From the NCBI GenBank assembly GCA_025450495.1, contig JANWHI010000161.1:1-14397 (forward strand): a stretch of DNA of 14,397 nucleotides. Direction: 5' to 3'. Below the pieces are notes generated by a model that had not been told where the DNA came from, did not search any database, and saw only the letters and a program-made list of their open reading frames with translations. The translations under genes were made by a program, and so were the position numbers. Shown here in pieces: positions 1 to 6,528 of the stretch (its first letter is position 1; each line of letters opens with the position of its first letter). The DNA is from Candidatus Dormiibacter sp. (GTDB lineage Bacteria; Chloroflexota; Dormibacteria; UBA8260).

Positions 1-1
1 C

Positions 2-970
2 ACGGTCCTCGGCTTGATCGTCGGCATCGTCGTTGCCTACGTGTTGGCGTCTCGTCGCCCCGTCTTCCGGCGGCGCGACGAACCCGAGGGCGTGCTGGGC
101 GCGCCGCTGATCGCTGAGATCCCCCGAGTCGCCGTTGAGATGACCCGGCTTGATCGCCTGCGACCCCTATCTGCCGGGACCACCAGCGCCGCACCGGCTT
201 CGGCCGCATTCCGCCGAGCGGCTTTGCTGCTGCAGACGCGCCCGACGGCAGCCGCGGGCCGTGGCAAGCCCAGGCGTGCAGGCGGCCATGTGTCCGAGGG
301 GGCGGCACGCCGCCTGATCGTGGTGTCGGCGGCCCGGCTGGACGGCCGAAGCACCGTGGTGGCCAATCTGGGGATGGCGCTCGCCGATACCGGATTGAGC
401 GTTGTCGTGGTCGACGCTGATCCACGCACGGGTGGCCTGACGCGGCTTCTGCGTGGGTACTTCCAGTCGATACCGGTTCGGGGTCGCCCTGAGCACGGTC
501 TTGCCTCGATGAGCCTCGAGGGGCTCACCCGGCCCGGCCGCTCGAGGGGTCGTCTTTCCCTCCTGCGTGTTGGTCAGATAGTGATTGGCGACGGACAGGC
601 CGACCGCGACAGGATCCTGGACGAGCTCGAGTCGGATTGCGATGCAGTGCTCATCGATTTGCCACCGGCCGGTGACCTCGGCGCGTACCTGCCCATGGTG
701 CGAAGGGCCGAGGCAGCACTGGTCGTCGTCGATCACGACGATTCGATCGCCTCTCTCGAGGAGGTCGCGCGCCTCCTCGGCGCCATCGAGGTCCCCCCAG
801 TCGGCTACGTCTACAACCACCGACCGCGGATTGGACGGAAGGCGAGCGCGACCGTTCGCGCGCAGCGCGCAGCCGCCGTCGATCGAGAAGCCGGCCTGCC
901 GCCCGGTCCACCGCCGAGCCGGCCGCCTTCTGCGCCTGCGCAATCGGACGGGGCCATGCTTGCCGGCTAG
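2..970 (+). CDS. Wzz/BY-kinase-like polysaccharide chain-length ATPase, 5' partial
   Basis: This is the C-terminal part of a chain-length/copolymerase protein. The reading frame is open to the left edge, so the TTG at 14 is probably internal and the true start lies outside. Numbering from that TTG, a hydrophobic stretch (about 1-13, likely the last membrane helix) is followed by basic SRRPVFRRR. Next come the Wzz/Wzc linker signature LGAPLIAEIP (29-38) and FRRAALLLQTR (67-77). The P-loop domain follows: degenerate Walker A DGRST (110-114), Walker A' VVVVDAD (130-136) and Walker B AVLIDLPP (211-218). Family members are membrane-bound and regulate polysaccharide chain length, often by tyrosine autophosphorylation. 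Here the Walker A lysine is Arg112, and the C-terminus is proline-rich with no tyrosine cluster, so kinase activity is doubtful (inference). Its TAG stop interlocks with the stop of the convergent wecG-like gene. Confidence 0.8.
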   Translation, partial: TVLGLIVGIVVAYVLASRRPVFRRRDEPEGVLGAPLIAEIPRVAVEMTRLDRLRPLSAGTTSAAPASAAFRRAALLLQTRPTAAAGRGKPRRAGGHVSEGAARRLIVVSAARLDGRSTVVANLGMALADTGLSVVVVDADPRTGGLTRLLRGYFQSIPVRGRPEHGLASMSLEGLTRPGRSRGRLSLLRVGQIVIGDGQADRDRILDELESDCDAVLIDLPPAGDLGAYLPMVRRAEAALVVVDHDDSIASLEEVARLLGAIEVPPVGYVYNHRPRIGRKASATVRAQRAAAVDREAGLPPGPPPSRPPSAPAQSDGAMLAG

Positions 971-1740
971 AGGGATTCGACCCGACGGGGACGGTCGCGC
1001 AGGACTCGCGTGACGAACCGGGGGTTGTTGCTCAAATAGCGTCGCGCCAGCCTTCGCGGGTCGGTGCCCAAGCGGAAGAGCCATTCGAATCCAGAGCGTT
1101 GGATGATCCGCGGAGCCTGTGGCACCACCCCAGCGTGTATGTCGAACGCTGCACCCACGCCGATGAGCACGGGAGCGTCCAGTCTGCCGCAGTGCGAGGC
1201 CATCCAGCGCTCCTGCTTGGGGGTGCTCAAACCGACCCACACGATGTCCGGATTGGCTGTATTGATGCGCTCGATCACGGCGGTGTCTTCCGCCGCGGTC
1301 AACTCGCGAAACGGGGGCGACAACGTCCCGACGATGCTGAGGCCCGGCGATTCGCGCACCAGCCGCGCCGCCACGCGATCGGCCACACCGTCCTTGGCGC
1401 CGTAGAGGAAGCATCTCCAGCCCCGCTGGGCGGCCCGTTCCGACAGGGCCAGCATGAGATCAGGGCCGTAGACGCGCTCGACTTCGGGAAAGCCCGCCCA
1501 GTGAGCCGCCCACACCATCGGCATCCCGTCCGGCGTGGTCAGACCGGACCGGTTGTGGATCAGGCGCAGCGCCTCGTCGCGCTGCGCCTCCATGACCCCG
1601 TGCACGCCGGTCACACAGACGTAGTTCTGACGCCCTTCCTCGATCCAGTCCGTGATCTCGCCCAGCGCCATCTCCATGTTGATGGCACTGATGTGAACGC
1701 CGAGCACCTGATACCGGGGAGGAGCGCCGCCGACGCTCAC
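967..1740 (-). CDS. WecG/TagA/CpsF family glycosyltransferase (GT26)
   Basis: This encodes a 257-residue GT26 enzyme, the usual family length. Members transfer a sugar such as ManNAc or ManNAcA from UDP-sugar to a lipid-linked GlcNAc at the inner face of the membrane. Visible motifs, numbered from the chosen start, are TPDGMPMVW (69-77, with the probable catalytic Asp71), RVYGPDLM (89-96), GLSTPKQERWM (170-180), GVGAAFD (194-200) and GFEWLFRL (217-224). I chose the GTG at 1740 because it overlaps the TGA of the upstream epimerase gene as GTGA, and because family similarity begins a few residues later at YQVLGVHI. An upstream GTG at 1782 would add only Gly/Thr-rich residues translated from the other gene. 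It is the last gene of a three-gene polysaccharide operon. The actual sugar cannot be told from sequence. Confidence 0.9.
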   Translation of the reverse strand: MSVGGAPPRYQVLGVHISAINMEMALGEITDWIEEGRQNYVCVTGVHGVMEAQRDEALRLIHNRSGLTTPDGMPMVWAAHWAGFPEVERVYGPDLMLALSERAAQRGWRCFLYGAKDGVADRVAARLVRESPGLSIVGTLSPPFRELTAAEDTAVIERINTANPDIVWVGLSTPKQERWMASHCGRLDAPVLIGVGAAFDIHAGVVPQAPRIIQRSGFEWLFRLGTDPRRLARRYLSNNPRFVTRVLRDRPRRVESL

Positions 1741-2714
1741 GCCACGAGCGTCCGCCGTGCCGCCACCTGTTCCGCCACCCACGCGTAGGTGGCGGCGAGG
1801 CCATCCTCCAGGGAGATCGCGGGCTCCCAGCCGAGCACCTCACGCAGGCGTGTGTTGTCGGAATTCCGGCCGCGCACGCCCTGCGGGCCATCGACGTGGA
1901 CGATGTCGAGCCGCTTGCCGGAGATGCCGATGACCAGCTCCGCCAGTTGGTTGATCGACACCAAACGGTCGGTCCCGAGGTTGAGCGGCTCACTGTGGTC
2001 TGACTGCATCAGCCGGTAGATTCCCTCGGTGCAGTCGTCGATGTGGCAGAAGGAACGGGTCTGCTCACCGTCACCCCAGAGCTCGATCGAGCCGCCGTCC
2101 TCGGCCATCGCCACCTTGCGGCACAGGGCTGCCGGCGCCTTCTCGCGGCCGCCCTCGAACGTACCGCGGGGGCCGTAGATGTTGTGGAACCGCACGATGC
2201 GCGTCTGCATGCCGAATTCCGCGGAGAAATACCCGGCCGCGAGTTCGGCCATGAGCTTCTCCCAGCCGTATCCATCCTGCGGCGCGGCGGGAAAGGCGTC
2301 CTCCTCACGGAGGGGCATCACCGCGGTTTGCGTCTGCAGGTGCTCGGGGTAGATGCATGCTGACGACGTGTAGAGGAAACGGCTGACCTCCGCCTCGCGC
2401 GCCGCTTCGAGCATGTGCAGATCGATGAGTCCGTTGTTGCGCATGATGGTGCCGTGGTACCGCGAGATGAAACCCATGCCGCCCATGTCGGCGGCCAGCG
2501 CGTACACGTCATCGACACCCGCTACAGCATCGCGGCAGGCCTCCCATTGGCGCAGGTCGCGCACCAAGAACTCGTCAGCCGAGGACTCGGCGAACTCCGG
2601 CATCTTCATGTCGACCCCGCGCACCCACAGCCCGCGCGTCTTGAGAGACGCGACGAGGTGGCTACCGATGAAACCACCCGCACCCGTCACCAACGCGCGT
2701 CTGCTCCGCTCCAT
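1737..2714 (-). CDS. GDP-mannose 3,5-epimerase-like NAD-dependent epimerase
   Basis: This 325-residue short-chain dehydrogenase/reductase-fold sugar-nucleotide epimerase has an N-terminal NAD-binding motif TGAGGFIG (10-17). Several blocks are typical of GDP-D-mannose 3,5-epimerase: LAADMGGMGFI (73-83), SSACIYPE (117-124), YxxxK as Tyr149/Lys153, FHNIYGPRGT (176-185), GGREKAPAA (188-196), WGDGEQTRSF (213-222) and GVRGRNSDN (279-287). In the plant enzyme the matching Cys and Lys act as the epimerisation acid/base pair; here they are Cys120 and Lys192. The known reaction converts GDP-mannose to GDP-L-galactose or GDP-L-gulose in the cytoplasm. The ATG at 2714 has a strong ribosome site (2722-2730) and directly abuts the stop of the upstream sugar transferase gene. 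The context suggests supply of an unusual GDP-hexose for a surface glycan rather than ascorbate synthesis (inference). Confidence 0.88.
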   Translation of the reverse strand: MERSRRALVTGAGGFIGSHLVASLKTRGLWVRGVDMKMPEFAESSADEFLVRDLRQWEACRDAVAGVDDVYALAADMGGMGFISRYHGTIMRNNGLIDLHMLEAAREAEVSRFLYTSSACIYPEHLQTQTAVMPLREEDAFPAAPQDGYGWEKLMAELAAGYFSAEFGMQTRIVRFHNIYGPRGTFEGGREKAPAALCRKVAMAEDGGSIELWGDGEQTRSFCHIDDCTEGIYRLMQSDHSEPLNLGTDRLVSINQLAELVIGISGKRLDIVHVDGPQGVRGRNSDNTRLREVLGWEPAISLEDGLAATYAWVAEQVAARRTLVA

Positions 2715-3452
2715 CTAGAAGCCCCTCCTCAAGCCGACAATCGCCGGCAGGGTCAACAGCAGAACCTTGATATCTGTCCAGAGACTGACCTGGCGCACGT
2801 AGTCGACGTCGAGGTCGGTGCGCTGGTGCATCACCGAGCCGTCGCCGCGGGCATACACCTGCCAGAAGCCGGTCATTCCGGGCTTCACCGCGTGACGCTC
2901 GTGCTGCCAGGGAGCGAAGCCGGCCACGATGCTGGGCAGTTCGGGGCGCGGGCCGACCAAGCTCATCTCGCCGCGCAGAACGTTCCAGAGCTGGGGCAGC
3001 TCGTCGAGGCTCCAGCGGCGCAAATGCCGACCAACTGGAGTCAACCGGGGGTCGTTGTCGCGTTTGTGGCTGGTGCGACGCTCAGTGCCCTCCCGGGGCA
3101 GAGACGCAAGGCGCCGGTCACCGATCATGGTGGCGAACTTGTAGACGGTGAAGAGCTGCCCGTCGAGGCCAACCCGCTTCTGGCGAAAGATGACTGGACC
3201 GCCGCTGCTGAGCGCCACCGCAAGAGCGACGACCGCCACCACGGGAGAGAACAGGATCAAGAGCAGCGCTGCACCGACCCAGTCGATCACCGGTTTCACC
3301 AGGGTCTGGTAGCGGGACCGCGAGAGGTGAAGCGGAAGAGCCGCGGCGCGCCGGCCCATCGGAACCCCGAGCAGCTCAAGATCGAATGGCCCGACAGTGT
3401 CCGGCGCAAGTACAGAGGGCTGAGCCTCGTCGCTAGCCACGTCGCCCCCCAC
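2715..3452 (-). CDS. Priming sugar-phosphate transferase (bacterial sugar transferase family, PglC/WcaJ-like)
   Basis: This 245-residue monotopic phosphoglycosyl transferase moves a sugar phosphate from a nucleotide sugar to undecaprenyl phosphate, the first step of a lipid-linked glycan. After a poorly conserved N-terminal part (1-50), one hydrophobic membrane segment (about 55-80) precedes the catalytic domain. Motifs are GPVIFRQKRVGLDG (85-98), VYKFATM (103-109), DPRLTPVGRHLRRWSLDELP (134-153) and LVGPRPELP (165-173). KPGMTGFWQV follows at 190-199. Asp150-Glu151 matches the catalytic Asp-Glu dyad of PglC-type enzymes. Size and the single membrane segment fit the short form rather than the five-helix WbaP/WcaJ form. 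The GTG start at 3452 has GAGGGA six bases upstream. It heads the operon with the epimerase and the WecG-like transferase. The donor sugar is not readable from sequence. Confidence 0.92.
   Translation of the reverse strand: MGGDVASDEAQPSVLAPDTVGPFDLELLGVPMGRRAAALPLHLSRSRYQTLVKPVIDWVGAALLLILFSPVVAVVALAVALSSGGPVIFRQKRVGLDGQLFTVYKFATMIGDRRLASLPREGTERRTSHKRDNDPRLTPVGRHLRRWSLDELPQLWNVLRGEMSLVGPRPELPSIVAGFAPWQHERHAVKPGMTGFWQVYARGDGSVMHQRTDLDVDYVRQVSLWTDIKVLLLTLPAIVGLRRGF
2722..2730 (-). promoter_or_regulatory. Strong ribosome binding site of the epimerase gene
   Basis: The minus strand reads GAGGAGGGG, then seven bases CTTCTAG, then ATG. This near-ideal Shine-Dalgarno element lies inside the end of the sugar transferase gene and fixes the epimerase start at 2714. 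Confidence 0.8.
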
Positions 3453-3458
3453 TGCTCG

Positions 3459-3464
3459 TCCCTC
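3459..3464 (-). promoter_or_regulatory. Ribosome binding site deciding the GTG start of the sugar transferase
   Basis: The minus strand reads GAGGGA, then six bases CGAGCA, then GTG at 3452. No ATG competes nearby in frame upstream, so this supports the GTG start. Confidence 0.55.
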
Positions 3465-3539
3465 GTGCGATCTGGTCGCTCAGCTACGAATAGAAGTCGT
3501 CGGAGGGTCTAACTGCCTGCCCCCAAAGACGTTACGGGC

Positions 3540-3568
3540 ACGATAGCACACTGTCCGGTCGGGTTGAA
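3540..3568 (-). promoter_or_regulatory. Possible promoter of the sugar transferase operon
   Basis: In the 181-base gap between the GT9 gene and the sugar transferase gene, the minus strand has TTCAAC (3563-3568), a 17-base spacer and TATCGT (3540-3545). The match to sigma-70 boxes is only partial (3/6 and 4/6). The rest of the gap holds no recognisable gene. It contains a loose inverted repeat (3571-3578 with 3616-3623) that lacks a T-tract, so it is not a convincing terminator. Confidence 0.25.
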
Positions 3569-3633
3569 GCGCTCGCTTTGATTGGGGCGTCATAATCCAT
3601 CGCCGCGGCCGCTGCAAGCGAGCGGGATGCGGC

Positions 3634-4617
3634 CTACAGCGCGCTCTCGATCCCGGCCAGCACGTCGTCGACGCGGATGTGCTCCAGCGTGGCCTCCGGG
3701 CCACCGGCGGGGATCGCCTGGACCACCCGGTGCTCACTTCCGGCAGGCGCGCGGCGGCGGCCACTGGTCGGCCCGAACAGCCCAACCGACGCCGTTCCGA
3801 CGGCCGCGGCGAGGTGGAGGAGGGGAGTGTCGGCGGCCACCAGCAGGTCGCACCGGGCGATCACTGCGGCCGTGGTGGCGAGGTTGAGCTCGCCGCAGAA
3901 GTCGACGGTCTGCGAAGCGAGGTCGAGGCGCATCGCCTCCGCCGCGCCACGGTCACGTTCGTCACCGACCAGGATGACCCCGGCGCCGTGGCGCGACGTC
4001 AGCCTGTTGGCGAGGTGGGCATAGCGTTCGGGCGACCACGCGACCACGGACCCGTCGGCAAACCCCTGGCCGGGAGCGATGGCGACGAGCAGCCTGCTGC
4101 CGTTCTCGACCCCATTGCTGAGCAGCAGCTGCTCGGCCATGGTGGTGGCGGCGGCACCGGGGTTGAATTGCGCCTCGGCGGCCACCACGGAGCCGTCGGC
4201 GAGCACGCGGCACAGCTCGAGCCACACCAGCCCGCGGTTCTGGTCGGATTCGGAGGGGACGCGATCACTGAGCAGGGGGTCGCTGAGGCCGCTCCTGGGG
4301 CCCACACGGCGTGGGACGGCGGCGGCGTACACCGTTGCCCGCACCCGGCTCGAGTCGCTGCAGACGACGGCGACGTCGAGGCGCCGGCGGCGCAACTCGA
4401 ACCACAGGCGCCCGAGGCGAAGCAGACCGGCGTGGTCAGCCAGGCCCGACGCGGACACAACCTCGCCGACGCCGGCGAGGTCCCGGGCAACCTCGGCCGC
4501 GCTGGGCGGGCAGGCGACCAGCACCGGGTCGTCCGAGGCCGTGGCGAGGCCGGCGATGAGCGGGGCTGCCTGGAGGGTCTCGGTGAGCCCACCGGAGACG
4601 ACGACGACGATGTTCAC
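3634..4617 (-). CDS. Glycosyltransferase family 9 (heptosyltransferase-like)
   Basis: This is a 327-residue GT-B fold enzyme of the GT9 family, which adds heptose or other sugars to membrane-anchored glycans in the cytoplasm. The N-terminal strand-loop NIVVVVSGGLTETLQAAPL (2-20) aligns with the family pattern of a beta strand, a Gly-rich loop and then Pro. The second domain has VAIAPGQGF, a WSPERYAHLANRL segment, VILVGDERDRGAA and the GT9 signature AADTPLLHLAAAVG followed by GLFGPTSG. The GTG at 4617 puts the conserved core at residue 2, as in other members. An in-frame GTG at 4653 would add twelve unconserved residues and cannot be excluded, because GGAGG lies only two bases before 4617. Residue 13, the catalytic Asp in E. 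coli heptosyltransferase I, is Glu here. The gene is divergent from argF and belongs functionally with the polysaccharide block. Confidence 0.82.
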   Translation of the reverse strand: MNIVVVVSGGLTETLQAAPLIAGLATASDDPVLVACPPSAAEVARDLAGVGEVVSASGLADHAGLLRLGRLWFELRRRRLDVAVVCSDSSRVRATVYAAAVPRRVGPRSGLSDPLLSDRVPSESDQNRGLVWLELCRVLADGSVVAAEAQFNPGAAATTMAEQLLLSNGVENGSRLLVAIAPGQGFADGSVVAWSPERYAHLANRLTSRHGAGVILVGDERDRGAAEAMRLDLASQTVDFCGELNLATTAAVIARCDLLVAADTPLLHLAAAVGTASVGLFGPTSGRRRAPAGSEHRVVQAIPAGGPEATLEHIRVDDVLAGIESAL

Positions 4618-4691
4618 AGCCTCCAACCCTACCGTCCTGAGACATCTGAGCACTCATCCGCAACGATGCCGGCGCATTCTCCATGCGCTCA

Positions 4692-4697
4692 TATACT
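4692..4697 (+). promoter_or_regulatory. Candidate -10 box for a near-leaderless argF transcript
   Basis: TATACT matches the sigma-70 -10 consensus at five of six positions and ends 11 bases before the argF ATG. Transcription would therefore start about five bases before the start codon. No Shine-Dalgarno sequence lies in GGCTACGAACC between the two. No clear -35 box is visible at 17 bases. The 91-base gap also has to carry the promoter of the divergent GT9 gene. Confidence 0.45.
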
Positions 4698-4708
4698 GGC
4701 TACGAACC

Positions 4709-5674
4709 ATGTCCCCAGCCCTGCGAGGCCGCGACCTGCTCAGCATCGCCGACCTCGGCCGCGACGAGGTCGCCGAGGTGCTCGACGTCGCCGCGCGCGC
4801 CAAGGCGGGTGAGGACCTGGGCAGGCCGTTGGAGGGGCGCAACCTGGCCCTGATCTTCCAGCGGCCAAGCAACCGAACCAGGGTGTCATTCGAGGTCGCC
4901 ATCAACCGGCTCGGCGGCCACCCGATCGCCCTGTTCGGCGACGAGATCCGCCTCGGTGAGCGCGAGAGCGCCGCCGACATCGCCCGCATCCTCGACCGTT
5001 ACGCGGACGGTGTCATCGCCCGGCTGGTGTCACAGCGCGACCTGGTGGCGATCGCCGGAGCGGTCCGTGGGCCGGTGGTCAGCGCCATGACCGACGCCGA
5101 GCACCCCTGTCAGCTGCTCGCCGACCTGATGACCGTGCGCGAGGTCACCGGCCGGGTGGCCGGCGCGCGCGTCGTCTACATCGGTGACGGCAACAACGTC
5201 TGCACCTCCTGGCTGTATGCCGCCGCGATCTGCGGCGTCGACCTCCGGGTGGTGTGTCCGCCCGGGTATGAGCCCGCGGAGGCGGTGCTCGATCGTGCCG
5301 CCGGCCTGCGCGGCAACGGCACCGGCTTCAGCGTGGGACATGATCCCAAGCCGGCGCTCCGTGACGCGGAGATCGTCTACACCGACGTGTGGACCAGCAT
5401 GGGACAGGAGGCCGAACAGCAGCGCCGGCGCGAGGACTTCGGCCACCTGCAGGTCAACGAGCATCTCCTCTCGCTGGCGCCGTCCGCGGCCCGGGTGATG
5501 CACTGCCTGCCCGCTCACCGCGGTGAGGAGATCACCGGCAGCGTGCTCGACGGCCCGGCCTCGATCGTGTTCGACCAGGCGGAGAACCGGCTCTGGGCGC
5601 AGCTGGCGCTGCTCGCCCTGCTGTTCACCGGTGTTCCCCGGCACGCCGCCCGGGCGGCAGCCACACGCGCATGA
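4709..5674 (+). CDS. argF: Ornithine carbamoyltransferase
   Basis: This 321-residue enzyme makes citrulline from carbamoyl phosphate and ornithine in arginine synthesis, as a cytoplasmic trimer. Motifs in order are the carbamoyl-phosphate loop PSNRTRVSFE (53-62), LGERESAADIARILDRYADG (82-101), HPCQLLADL (132-140) and GDGNNV (159-164). The ornithine-binding DVWTSMGQE (226-234), HCLPAHRGEEI (265-275) and AENRLWAQ (291-298) follow. The DxxxSMG and HCLP motifs separate it from aspartate carbamoyltransferase. The second position of the usual STRTR loop is Asn. The open frame runs far upstream, but similarity begins at the ATG at 4709, which has a -10-like box just ahead. It is the first gene of the six-gene unit, and its TGA overlaps the cdaA ATG. 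Pairing with c-di-AMP genes rather than other arg genes is unexpected. Confidence 0.95.
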   Translation: MSPALRGRDLLSIADLGRDEVAEVLDVAARAKAGEDLGRPLEGRNLALIFQRPSNRTRVSFEVAINRLGGHPIALFGDEIRLGERESAADIARILDRYADGVIARLVSQRDLVAIAGAVRGPVVSAMTDAEHPCQLLADLMTVREVTGRVAGARVVYIGDGNNVCTSWLYAAAICGVDLRVVCPPGYEPAEAVLDRAAGLRGNGTGFSVGHDPKPALRDAEIVYTDVWTSMGQEAEQQRRREDFGHLQVNEHLLSLAPSAARVMHCLPAHRGEEITGSVLDGPASIVFDQAENRLWAQLALLALLFTGVPRHAARAAATRA

Positions 5675-6528
5675 CCTCGGCGTGGCACAACCTGCTGATC
5701 TTCCTGCAGAACGTCGGCTGGCGCGATGTGCTCGACGTGGGCATCGTCGCGGTGCTGCTGTACCAGTTGCTCAAGCTGGTGCGGGGCACCCAGGCCGCCC
5801 AGCTGCTCGTCGGCCTCGCCGTGATCGCCGCCGTGGGGCTGGCGGCCCAGGCGCTCAACCTGCGCCTGCTCCAGTTCATCTACACCAACGGTGGCCAGGC
5901 GATCGTCATCGCGGCGGTCATCCTGTTCCAACCGGAGCTGCGCCGCGCCCTCGACCAGGTCGGCCGCCTCGGCCGGGTGCGATCGCTGATCGGCCATCAC
6001 GCCAGCGAGGCGGCGCAGCGGGTGGTCGACGAGGTGATCCGCGCGGCCGGCTCGCTGAGTGAGCGCAAGACCGGCGCGCTGATCGTGTTCGAGCGCGAGA
6101 CCGGGCTCGAGAACATCGCCGCCACCGGCGTCCGCATCGACGGCGAGGTGACCGCGGAGATGCTCGCCACCATCTTCATGCCGGGAACCTCGCTGCACGA
6201 TGGCGCCGTGATCATCCGCGACGCCAGGTTGATCGCCGCCGGCTGCGTGCTGCCGCTCGCCGAGACGATTCCCGGTGTGGGGCGCATGGGCACCCGCCAT
6301 CGGGCGGCCGTGGGGCTCACGCTGCAGAGCGACGCGGTCGTGCTCATCGTCAGCGAGGAGACCGGGCTGATCAGCATCGCCCGGGCGGGGCGGATCACGC
6401 GCGGCCTCGACCAGAAGGCCCTGCACAGCACCCTGATGACCATGACCGGGGTCGACGCTCCGCCGCGCCAGGGGCTGGTGCCGCGCCCGGCCGTGCTGCG
6501 GGCGATCCGGAGGAGGACCCATCCGTGA
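5671..6528 (+). CDS. cdaA: Diadenylate cyclase CdaA (membrane c-di-AMP synthase)
   Basis: This 285-residue enzyme condenses two ATP into the second messenger c-di-AMP. The N-terminal part has three hydrophobic segments (about 20-36, 42-60 and 68-86), including the CdaA-typical DVGIVAVLLYQLLKLVRGT. The DAC domain then carries LFQPELRRALDQVGR (85-99), the catalytic DGA motif in LHDGAVII (175-182) and the RHR motif in GTRHRAAVGL (207-216). All of these are intact, and length and order match CdaA rather than DisA or CdaS. Its ATG overlaps the argF stop as ATGA, and its TGA overlaps the start of the next gene as GTGA, so translation is probably coupled. c-di-AMP controls potassium and osmolyte balance and wall integrity in bacteria that use CdaA; that role is inferred here. 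Confidence 0.95.
   Translation: MTSAWHNLLIFLQNVGWRDVLDVGIVAVLLYQLLKLVRGTQAAQLLVGLAVIAAVGLAAQALNLRLLQFIYTNGGQAIVIAAVILFQPELRRALDQVGRLGRVRSLIGHHASEAAQRVVDEVIRAAGSLSERKTGALIVFERETGLENIAATGVRIDGEVTAEMLATIFMPGTSLHDGAVIIRDARLIAAGCVLPLAETIPGVGRMGTRHRAAVGLTLQSDAVVLIVSEETGLISIARAGRITRGLDQKALHSTLMTMTGVDAPPRQGLVPRPAVLRAIRRRTHP
6509..6516 (+). promoter_or_regulatory. Strong ribosome binding site of cdaR
   Basis: GGAGGAGG lies eight bases before the GTG at 6525, inside the end of cdaA. It supports the GTG start within the GTGA overlap and suggests independent as well as coupled initiation. Confidence 0.7.

Noticed and set aside
167..1414. 415-codon open frame on the minus strand across the chain-length gene and wecG
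   Set aside because: It runs antisense through the conserved P-loop domain and out of frame with the WecG motifs. Its translation is Arg/His/Gly-rich with no family motif, typical of GC-rich shadow frames.
1741..1782. Earlier GTG start of the WecG-like gene at 1782
   Set aside because: It would add a Gly/Thr-rich stretch read from the end of the epimerase gene. The GTGA overlap at 1737-1740 fits both the family N-terminus and the habit of this region.
3480..3593. Possible small gene of about 37 codons on minus in the gap before the sugar transferase
   Set aside because: No Shine-Dalgarno sequence, no motif and no coding bias. It is the tail of a shadow frame from the GT9 gene.
3571..3634. 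Terminator after the GT9 gene
   Set aside because: Inverted repeats exist (3571-3578 with 3616-3623; 3607-3612 with 3629-3634), but loops are long and no T-tract follows on the minus strand.
4079..4708. Upstream extension of the argF frame
   Set aside because: It is antisense to the GT9 gene and has no similarity to carbamoyltransferases, whose homology starts just after the ATG at 4709.
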